DNA of 15,575 bases. Origin: Acidobacteriaceae bacterium (GTDB taxonomy: Bacteria; Acidobacteriota; Terriglobia; Terriglobales; Acidobacteriaceae). Shown here piece by piece: positions 6,569 through 13,333 of the stretch; position 1 is the first letter of the stretch; each line of letters opens with the position of its first letter. The stretch covers positions 32,317 to 47,891 of the forward strand of contig PLYW01000345.1 in NCBI GenBank assembly GCA_003151875.1. Direction: 5' to 3'. The translations under genes and the position numbers were made by a program. The notes below the pieces were generated by a model. That model was given only the letters and a program-made list of their open reading frames with translations, had not been told where the DNA came from and did not search any database.

Positions 6569-7909
6569 TTATCCGTGCGGCTTCAACCCACTTGGCAATG
6601 GTCGGATAGGCATCCCCATAAAAGCTGCGGCCAGAATGAAGGAAATCTGCGTGGTCACCTGCAGTTCTGAATAGGGCCAGGGAGCGAAGCCGAGTGTCAT
6701 CACGAATTGCGCCAGCAGGAAGGCAAACGCCACGTTCAAGAAAGCGGCATGAGCGGGCGGAGCGCGCTTCGCTTGCTTATACAGCCAGACAGATAAACGG
6801 ACGTGAAACCACAGATAGCAAATCAGGCCGGCGATGCCATACTTCAGCCAGACATGAAGGGGTGCGTTGTGCACCATGACTGATTCGGATTTCCAGTTCC
6901 TGATCCGCCAGGTGGAGTACGAGGTGCCCACTCCGATGCCCATGAGCGGGGCTTGCCGGACTTGGTCCCATCCATCCAACAGATCGCCCAGATGATCGGC
7001 ATTGTCGGCGCTGAATTCCGAATCCATCCGGCTGAAGTCGAAGCTTTGCAAGCGAGCGTAGAAAGACGGTCCCAACAGGGCTGCTGCCAGGCAGACCATG
7101 GCGCACATCACGAGGGCGCTGCGTATCCGATGACGCTGCTGAACCAGCAACAGCAGAAGCGTGCCAATGGCCAATTCTCCCCAATAGGTGCGTCGGAAAC
7201 AGAGCAGCACGATCAGGCATGAGGCAGCGGCCAAGCTGGCCCAGAGAAGTTGGCGAAGACGGTCACGGGAGTTAGCCGCATAACCCAAGGCGAGCAACGC
7301 CGTGAATACGATGGCCGAGACAGCAGGGCCATCGAATGTGGGAATAGGAACGCCGGCGAGCGTTTCGCGATAGCCCGCTAGGTGCAAGGCATACAAAACC
7401 AAAATGCGTACCGCCATGTAGATGGCGAAGATGTGGACTGCGCTGTTGAGCTCCGCCGCGGTTTGGATCCAAACTGCCCACACAAAGTACAGGCCGACAC
7501 CGAGGGCGAGCGCGCGCCAATCGAAGAAGAAGTTGGTCCCGCCGTGCAAACTGCCGTACCAGATGCCGCCTACGATGCACACCAGGAAAGCCAGACCCGG
7601 AAGCGCCAGCACTCGCGGGAAGTAGATTGTTTTGGTACGGGAGCAGGCAAGCGCAGCGACGTGGCTGGCAACCAAGAGGAGGATTCCGAGATCGATGAAA
7701 CGGAAACTGCCGACGGCTTTGGCGTACAGCAACGACCCGGTTGTGCTGCCGTCGCGACTGAATTCAGGCAGGAGGATGAGGGAAAACAACAAGCAGAACA
7801 TTAATCCACGGCAGCAGGTTACGGCCCACTGCCGTGATTCACAAGAGACGACCGGAGGAAAGGATCGAGTCTCGTGATATGGGACCGCGGGACAAGTGAG
7901 TGTGCTCAT
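6569..7909 (-). CDS. O-antigen polymerase/ligase-like membrane protein (Wzy/WaaL superfamily)
   Basis: A 446-residue integral membrane protein with about 12 hydrophobic segments (for example 35-49, 71-89, 98-117, 132-149, 194-211, 221-238, 264-281, 357-376, 390-408 and 418-433). A large extracytoplasmic loop (about 282-355) carries the features of the Wzy_C region: a GWDQVRQAPLMGIGVG stretch (313-328) and VHN (346-348). RRTYW follows a membrane helix at 239-243, near the conserved arginine of this family. It most likely polymerises repeat units on the periplasmic side. A ligase role cannot be excluded, because the two types share a fold. Its ATG overlaps the stop codon of the GT4 gene in the four-base ATGA arrangement. 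Confidence 0.85.
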   Translation of the reverse strand: MSTLTCPAVPYHETRSFPPVVSCESRQWAVTCCRGLMFCLLFSLILLPEFSRDGSTTGSLLYAKAVGSFRFIDLGILLLVASHVAALACSRTKTIYFPRVLALPGLAFLVCIVGGIWYGSLHGGTNFFFDWRALALGVGLYFVWAVWIQTAAELNSAVHIFAIYMAVRILVLYALHLAGYRETLAGVPIPTFDGPAVSAIVFTALLALGYAANSRDRLRQLLWASLAAASCLIVLLCFRRTYWGELAIGTLLLLLVQQRHRIRSALVMCAMVCLAAALLGPSFYARLQSFDFSRMDSEFSADNADHLGDLLDGWDQVRQAPLMGIGVGTSYSTWRIRNWKSESVMVHNAPLHVWLKYGIAGLICYLWFHVRLSVWLYKQAKRAPPAHAAFLNVAFAFLLAQFVMTLGFAPWPYSELQVTTQISFILAAAFMGMPIRPLPSGLKPHG

Positions 7910-9141
7910 GTGGTTTGAGTGAATCTCGGAAAGGGAACCGGCGGATGAAGGGAAGTGACGAGACTCTCGAATTTGAATTGGCGCGCTCGGGCGGTGGCGC
8001 CAGCCGCCAGGGAATCACGTAGTGCCGGGGTCGTGGCAATCTCTTGCAGCGCTTCGACGAGGCCGCTTATGAGTTGATCTCTACTCTTGTGCGCAGTGGG
8101 TACCACGCGTCCGCAATGCTGATTGACAATCACACCCGGTCCGCCGAGGTCGGTGCACACCACCGGCAGCCCGTGCGCCATGGCTTCCAGGACCGCCATG
8201 CCACCAGAATCTCGCAAGCTGGGGAACAAGAACACGTCGGCAGTGCGGTAGTAATGCTGGACGCGGTTGTGAGGGACCCAGGGGACCCATTCCACGATTT
8301 CGGAGAGGCCCAGTTCGTCCGTCGCTTTGTGCAGTCGTCTGCTGGCCGAACCATCGCCAACGACCGTGAAGCGGATGCCGGGCTGCGATTGTTTGAGCTG
8401 GCTGACTGCTTGCAGTGCGAGGTCGAGGCCTTTCCACTCCAGCAATCGACCGACATAGAGAAGGCGATACTGGTTACTGCTAGTTGGTGTCCGCGCATCC
8501 ACTTGGTTCAAATACTCGCTGGTGAGGCCGATGGCTAACTGCGCGTGGCACTTGTCGCGCCAGCGAGGTGGGACCAGCGAAAGGGTGTCTGGCGTGACCA
8601 ACAGCTTGTCGGCTCGCTGGAAAACCCAGCGCATCACCGGGTCGCGCGGCACAACGAAATTCGACAAATCTCGCAGATGCTCACGGCATCGCTCAGTGAC
8701 GGAAAAGCTGGAACGCATGCGACGGGGAACGGTTTCGCCGCCAGACACGGGGCCGAAATAAAAAGGAATGCCGAGAGATGCCATAAAGCTGGGATACCGT
8801 CCACTTGCATAGGTGACGTGCTGGACCACGTCGAAGGGCAACGTAGGGAAGCGCTCCCGAATGTGGCGAACGGCACACCATTGCCACAACACGTAATACA
8901 AGATTTTGCCGGGGCCTATGCGACACCTCTGCGCCCACGGCGCCAGATCAAAGTAAACGAAGTGGAGTTGAGGATCGGCTGCGAGTGCATCGTGTTCGAT
9001 GGCAGGCCGATTGTCCGCGCGCGTCAGCACCCAAACCTGGTGGCCGGCTCGCGCCAACTCGGTGGCCCAACCCCAGCCCAAGGCGGGCTCTGATCCTCGA
9101 CCGGGCTCGCAAGCGTAAGCCGAGAGCAGGATGCGTGCCAA
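7906..9141 (-). CDS. GT4 family glycosyltransferase, TTG start
   Basis: A 411-residue GT-B glycosyltransferase. The N-terminal signature is YACEPGRGSEPALGWGWA (9-26), typical of a GT4 subgroup common in polysaccharide loci. The C-terminal domain has YVGRLLEWKG (229-238), VVGDG (260-264), FPSLRDSGG (306-314) and VLEAMAHGLP (317-326). In the usual EX7E donor motif the first residue here is D311, with the second glutamate at E319. The start is TTG, directly after the stop codon of the upstream gene (TAATTG). It is well supported by GGAGG eight bases upstream at 9150-9154 and by the fold beginning at once with ARILLSAYA. The protein ends with a proline-rich tail. The sugar specificity is unknown. 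Confidence 0.92.
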   Translation of the reverse strand: MARILLSAYACEPGRGSEPALGWGWATELARAGHQVWVLTRADNRPAIEHDALAADPQLHFVYFDLAPWAQRCRIGPGKILYYVLWQWCAVRHIRERFPTLPFDVVQHVTYASGRYPSFMASLGIPFYFGPVSGGETVPRRMRSSFSVTERCREHLRDLSNFVVPRDPVMRWVFQRADKLLVTPDTLSLVPPRWRDKCHAQLAIGLTSEYLNQVDARTPTSSNQYRLLYVGRLLEWKGLDLALQAVSQLKQSQPGIRFTVVGDGSASRRLHKATDELGLSEIVEWVPWVPHNRVQHYYRTADVFLFPSLRDSGGMAVLEAMAHGLPVVCTDLGGPGVIVNQHCGRVVPTAHKSRDQLISGLVEALQEIATTPALRDSLAAGATARARQFKFESLVTSLHPPVPFPRFTQTT

Positions 9142-11613
9142 TTAATCCGCCTCCACGCACGGGAGATCGGGGAGTTCGGGGCGGTCCTCGGGAAATGGGG
9201 CCCCCACTGGAAGAGCAGGCCGCTTGCCAGGGCTCAGGCGTCTGACCTGTCGAGTGGATAGCCATTGGAGAATGACCTTGCGCGCTTGGTAAAGGCTGTC
9301 CTCCATCGGCCGGCTTCCGTCGAGATGGGAAACAGAACAATGGCTCAGCCGTGGAGGTAGGGAATTGGGCTGGCCACCAGCAGTCTCGGAAATCCCCGGA
9401 TGACTGGAGGTCAGAAGCAGGACCAAGTCTGGGCGAAGCATCAGGCGCATAAACATTGACGCCAGTCGATGTTTGCCGCCGACCGCAAGCTCACCGTGAT
9501 CGACCGCGCAGGTTACCAAAGTCGATCGGATGCGGGCGAGACGAATTTTGAGGGCGAGCCCAGGTAATTTCAGAATTCGTAGATACCGCGCCAAGGGCGA
9601 GCCGCCGCAAGTTTGCTCGAAGATGCCCGGCACAGCGCTCGTCCGTCGAAAGGCCGGCTCCAGAGACTGTTGAAGTGCGGCGCCAAGGTCGCGGGCTTGG
9701 GCTTTATCTTTCCCCGCCACGATCACGCACATCCCGGTTGGTTGCAGAATCCGCCTAAGCGAAGCCGCGACCCTGCGCAGCCTGGAAGCGAAACGAGCAA
9801 GCGGCGGCTCGACCGGACGCGAGGCCTCGAGCTCCGAAAGCAGGGATTCGCAGTTGGAAACAAACCAGGAGAGGTCTTGCTGGATAAGCGCTCGCTTGAG
9901 GGCGTCAGCGGTGCGCGCCGACCAGAACCGATGCAACCAATCCCCGCAGTCCTGCGGAGCGCCTTGATAGAGGCCATGCAGCCGTCGCAGATGGCAAGCA
10001 TGCATGGATCGCTTCAAGATCTTTTTGATCAAGTAGTAGATGAATTCGTCGGGGACCGACGGCACATAGAAGTTCTTGTAGGGCCTGCGCGCCGCCAAGG
10101 TTGCATCGGCCCCCAACCACAGGCACCCGCGCCTCCGGTAATCGCTACAGCAGTCAGGATTGAGAAAGCCGACCTTACGGCCGCCTTCCTTGGCCAGCAC
10201 GAAGTAACAGGCACTGGTTTCGTGCTGAATCGCCTGGAGCACCCGTGCGCCGCAACGCTGCGCACCTTCGGCCAGCAGATTGGGCACGCGAGGCATATCC
10301 GCCGGACGGACCATAAAGTCGATGTCCGATGGAATTCGATCGGGATATTCTGCATAGCCGCTGAGGATGCAGTAGGGCAACTCCGCCTGGTTGAACTGAT
10401 TGATCACGGCGGAAAACAAATCTGATCGCATGTGCAATGCGGCGGGAGAGAAGGCCGACTCCGGCGGCGATGGCAGTTGGTTGTGACCGGAGCTGAGGTG
10501 GGACGCCGGGCGCTGGCCTTCTCCTAAGACGACTCTCAGCGTGTCCAGCAGAAAGTCCGAGTGGTTTGGTTGTTGTTGGGTTAGCCGTTGTAAGTAGCCA
10601 TGAACCAGATAGGCGATCTCAAGTTGGTGGCACTGTGCGGGGCTGAGACCGAATTCACCAGCGAAATGATCTAGGTCCTCGGCGTGAGAAGTCGGCTGCT
10701 TGCCAAAGAGGTAATCCTGGATATGGAGGAAGTGAAACGCATCGTGCAGCGGCAAACCGCCGCGTCGCGCGTCCTCCCAATCCAGCAGGGCTGGAGCACC
10801 ATCCGGGCGGTGCTTAATGTTCCAAGGAGCGAAATCGCCGTGCACCCAGAAGGCGGGCAACAGATGCGCAGCGCACAGTTCTGAGAGAGCTGCGGTTATG
10901 GTCGCAAGGTCGCGGTCAGAACCGGCCGACCACAGTAGCTGTTCTTGCAGCGTCGCGGCATGTTCGACGATCGACGTTGTCTCTCCAGGCAGCCGGAGAG
11001 AGTGCAGTAACTGCAAATATTCCGGTAGGAGTCGGCGAGAACCCACTGCTCCCGGAAGGACCGTTTGAGCAGAGATGCCGCGATCGCGGTCTACCGAGAG
11101 CAGCCGTGGGGCGAACGTGTTCGTCTCCCCAGCCAGGCTGGACAAGGCATCCGCTTCCCGGAGAATTGCTGCGCGAGCGCCGTCGTTGATTGGCACCTTG
11201 ACGACTACTTGGCAAACGCCGGAGGCAGCGTCAAGTAAGTGAATTACAGCTTTGCGCGACGGACTGGGAGTTCCCAGGTAAACCGCGGTGACTGGCGGGG
11301 TGTCGCTATTCCATCCCAGGGATTTCCAATCGACGGAATCGAGGCCGTTAACTCTTGAGGTTGTTATACCGGGAAGTAAAGACAAACAACCGAGTCGACT
11401 CGCCGCGCGCACCGCGCGCCACTTCAGCCGCGAATCCAAGCGATAAGGCGACCAATCCGCCAAGACAGAATCGAGGTTCGCCTGGCGCGCAGGAAGAAGC
11501 CAACGAGGACGGTCGTTTGCGGAAAAGACGAGAAACTTCTGTGCCGTGTCGCCAGATGACACAGCCTGCAACAGCGGCGCGAATACCTGTTGAGCCAAGT
11601 CAGGCGGGAGCAA
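9142..11613 (-). CDS. Three-domain fusion: APH-like kinase, nucleotidyltransferase-like, degenerate TMK-like P-loop
   Basis: This 823-residue cytosolic protein has no membrane segment. Residues 1-100 are a region I do not recognise. Residues about 105-365 resemble aminoglycoside/choline phosphotransferases: VVVKV (136-140, K139 as ATP lysine), E153, HGDFAPWN (258-265, catalytic D260 and N265) and LDWED (277-281, metal-binding D278). Residues about 395-600 look like a nucleotidyltransferase fold, with CILSGY (415-420) and SDIDFMV (429-435). Residues about 620-795 align in outline with the TMK-like protein encoded just upstream, but the P-loop is replaced by AGKDKAQARD (633-642), so ATP binding there is unlikely. 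The last 30 residues are Pro-rich. The start is TTG at 11613, overlapping the upstream gene by 14 bases, with GAGG nine bases before it. Later in-frame TTG and GTG codons are possible. Substrate unknown. Phosphorylation or nucleotidylation of a sugar or carrier is conceivable. Confidence 0.82.
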   Translation of the reverse strand: MLPPDLAQQVFAPLLQAVSSGDTAQKFLVFSANDRPRWLLPARQANLDSVLADWSPYRLDSRLKWRAVRAASRLGCLSLLPGITTSRVNGLDSVDWKSLGWNSDTPPVTAVYLGTPSPSRKAVIHLLDAASGVCQVVVKVPINDGARAAILREADALSSLAGETNTFAPRLLSVDRDRGISAQTVLPGAVGSRRLLPEYLQLLHSLRLPGETTSIVEHAATLQEQLLWSAGSDRDLATITAALSELCAAHLLPAFWVHGDFAPWNIKHRPDGAPALLDWEDARRGGLPLHDAFHFLHIQDYLFGKQPTSHAEDLDHFAGEFGLSPAQCHQLEIAYLVHGYLQRLTQQQPNHSDFLLDTLRVVLGEGQRPASHLSSGHNQLPSPPESAFSPAALHMRSDLFSAVINQFNQAELPYCILSGYAEYPDRIPSDIDFMVRPADMPRVPNLLAEGAQRCGARVLQAIQHETSACYFVLAKEGGRKVGFLNPDCCSDYRRRGCLWLGADATLAARRPYKNFYVPSVPDEFIYYLIKKILKRSMHACHLRRLHGLYQGAPQDCGDWLHRFWSARTADALKRALIQQDLSWFVSNCESLLSELEASRPVEPPLARFASRLRRVAASLRRILQPTGMCVIVAGKDKAQARDLGAALQQSLEPAFRRTSAVPGIFEQTCGGSPLARYLRILKLPGLALKIRLARIRSTLVTCAVDHGELAVGGKHRLASMFMRLMLRPDLVLLLTSSHPGISETAGGQPNSLPPRLSHCSVSHLDGSRPMEDSLYQARKVILQWLSTRQVRRLSPGKRPALPVGAPFPEDRPELPDLPCVEAD
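9150..9154 (-). promoter_or_regulatory. Strong Shine-Dalgarno for TTG start at 9141
   Basis: GGAGG on the minus strand lies eight bases before the TTG, inside the last codons of the upstream gene. It is the best ribosome site I see in the operon and supports the unusual start codon. Confidence 0.7.
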
Positions 11614-12271
11614 TCAGCGAAACCTCATTCCGATCTTGGGTGCGGTTAGCCATGGCTTCGACGAGGACCGCCTTCATCTGCTGCGTGACGTCGTCGAGAG
11701 AACAGGCGGCATCCACGATGAAAGCATTGGGCATGGACTGAAACATCTGAAGGTAAGCGAGCCGTTGGCGACGCGACTCGTCACAGGTGACCTCAGGCTT
11801 TCGCTGCTGCAGGGCTTCGGCAGGCACATCGAGCAGAATGTAAAGATCAGGCGATGGGACCAGCTGGGCAAGAAGCTTGGCGAACCGGAGCGTGGAGGCG
11901 GGCAAGCGATAGCGCACTGGATCGACCAGGACGTCAGGATAGTATCGGTCGAAGACGATCAAGGCCGAGTTCAGCAAGGCCGGACGGATGACGGCCACGT
12001 ACCCATAGCAGTAGTCTGCCAGCCAATAAAGAAGCTTGAGGATGGAGAGCAGGAAACCGCGCGGCGATTTACCGTGCGGGTTGGTGACCGGAGGTGAATC
12101 CTGCCATCCACGCCTAAACCTGGGACGGAAGTGGAAGCGTTTAATCTCGCGAAAAGAAAGTGAGAGTTGTGCCGTCAGGCGTTGAATGGCGGCCGATTTA
12201 CCAGCGCCATCGGGACCGAAGACTGCGATCCAGAGGCCTGACCGTTCCTTGAAGGAGCCGCTCCCACGCAC
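11600..12271 (-). CDS. Thymidylate kinase-like P-loop kinase
   Basis: A 223-residue P-loop NTPase of the nucleoside monophosphate kinase group. Walker A is GPDGAGKS (19-26), followed by IVFDRYYPD (105-113, the DRY motif that holds the phosphate acceptor in thymidylate kinases), LYILLDVPAE (143-152) and a short lid RKPE (157-160). It lacks the usual TMK base-recognition context, and its middle (about 45-100) carries a basic FHFRPRFRR segment and a hydrophobic stretch. I infer it acts on something other than dTMP, in partnership with the adjacent APH-like fusion. The start is GTG, with GGAAGG nine bases upstream (12281-12286). Only three bases separate it from the export gene. There is no evidence that this is the housekeeping tmk. 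Confidence 0.85.
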   Translation of the reverse strand: MRGSGSFKERSGLWIAVFGPDGAGKSAAIQRLTAQLSLSFREIKRFHFRPRFRRGWQDSPPVTNPHGKSPRGFLLSILKLLYWLADYCYGYVAVIRPALLNSALIVFDRYYPDVLVDPVRYRLPASTLRFAKLLAQLVPSPDLYILLDVPAEALQQRKPEVTCDESRRQRLAYLQMFQSMPNAFIVDAACSLDDVTQQMKAVLVEAMANRTQDRNEVSLIAPA

Positions 12272-12274
12272 TTT

Positions 12275-13333
12275 TCAAAGCCTTCCGTAGATCACCACGC
12301 CAACCGCCATTTGGAGGATGGAAGTTACCCCTTTGTCGGCCCACTCTTTGGTGCCGCTGACGGGAACGAACAGAATATCTCCGTCCTGCAGCCCGGGATC
12401 CTTCGCCTGGTTGGCCAGGATTTTTTTCAACGGCAGATCGCTTTCGATGCGCCCGTTGGGCGAATTGCGAATGAGTCGCGCGTCCAGCTTGGCAGTCTTG
12501 TTCAAGCCTTGGGCAAGGGCCAGAGCTTGCAGAACGGTAACCGTGTCCTTGTTCTCGATCAGGTAACCGCCAGGTCTGCCTACATCGCCGATGACATAGA
12601 CCACGCCCGCGCGCGTGACCACAATGCGGTCGCCGGGTTCGACCTGGAGGTCCTGCTGCGCCAGGGCTTGCGGAGAGCTACTGAGATCGATGCTAACAAT
12701 CTGACCCGGCGACTGGCGATGCGTCAGGATCACGGTTTTGGAAGCGGAGGGCGTCACTCCTCCGGCGACCGATATGAAGTCGAGGACCGTGTGCTTGCCC
12801 AGCAGGGGATAAACTCCCGGAAGTTTGACCTCGCCCATCACGGTTACGCCCTGGGTGGCGTATTCCAGCACGAATACCTCGACGTGCGGGTGGTGCAGAA
12901 TGTCGCGCTGACGAAGCCGATCTTCGATGGCGACCTGTATTTGTTCGGCGGTCAGCCCCATGACCTTGACGGTCCCACCCACGGGCAAAGTGATTTCGCC
13001 GAGGTTGTCCACACGGAATCTGCCCGATAGCTCCGGCGTATCGAAGACGCGGACGTCGAGCAGGTCGCCGGCGCCCAGGAGTAGCGCGCTTCCGGCGCCG
13101 GCGGCTTGCTCTGAACTTGGTTGTTGCGGCACGGCGGAAGTGGCCGGCGGAAGCACCGCCTGCTGGGGTGCTTCGATAGGAGATTGGGAGAGGTTCGCCG
13201 CGTCGGGACGACGCTGTGCGCGCAATGGAGTGGAAGCTCCGATCGAAATAGCTAACACCATGAGCCACTTCAGGATTGCCAGCGCAACCGAGGAGAGGAA
13301 CGGATGTCGATCTCGACTGGCCTGGGTGATCAA
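12275..13333 (-). CDS. Wza-type polysaccharide export protein
   Basis: The outer-membrane or periplasmic part of the export channel, 352 residues from the chosen start. It has a signal peptide (basic start, hydrophobic 15-33, cleavage candidate LRA at 37-39), then a Pro/Gln/Ala-rich linker (40-80). The polysaccharide-export domain (about 85-158) begins LLGAGDLLDVRVFDTPELSG. Two SLBB domains follow, VMGEVKLPGVYPL (165-177) and VIGDVGRPGGYLI (247-259). A C-terminal hydrophobic stretch (about 339-348) could be the membrane-spanning helix seen in Wza. I see no lipobox cysteine, so it is probably not a lipoprotein. I chose TTG at 13333: it overlaps the kinase stop codon as TTGA, and AAGGAAAAAGG lies nine bases upstream (13343-13353). 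A TTG at 13372 would add 13 residues. Confidence 0.93.
   Translation of the reverse strand: MITQASRDRHPFLSSVALAILKWLMVLAISIGASTPLRAQRRPDAANLSQSPIEAPQQAVLPPATSAVPQQPSSEQAAGAGSALLLGAGDLLDVRVFDTPELSGRFRVDNLGEITLPVGGTVKVMGLTAEQIQVAIEDRLRQRDILHHPHVEVFVLEYATQGVTVMGEVKLPGVYPLLGKHTVLDFISVAGGVTPSASKTVILTHRQSPGQIVSIDLSSSPQALAQQDLQVEPGDRIVVTRAGVVYVIGDVGRPGGYLIENKDTVTVLQALALAQGLNKTAKLDARLIRNSPNGRIESDLPLKKILANQAKDPGLQDGDILFVPVSGTKEWADKGVTSILQMAVGVVIYGRL

Noticed and set aside
8545..9093. A 182-codon plus-strand open frame over a GT4 gene
   Set aside because: It is antisense to a well-supported glycosyltransferase gene and lacks any motif of its own.
9613..10425. A 270-codon plus-strand open frame over the fusion gene
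   Set aside because: It is antisense to the nucleotidyltransferase-like region, and the translation has no recognisable domain.
11600..12271. Housekeeping thymidylate kinase (tmk)
   Set aside because: The P-loop and DRY motif fit the fold, but the context, the basic and hydrophobic middle and the pairing with the fusion argue for a specialised polysaccharide-locus kinase.
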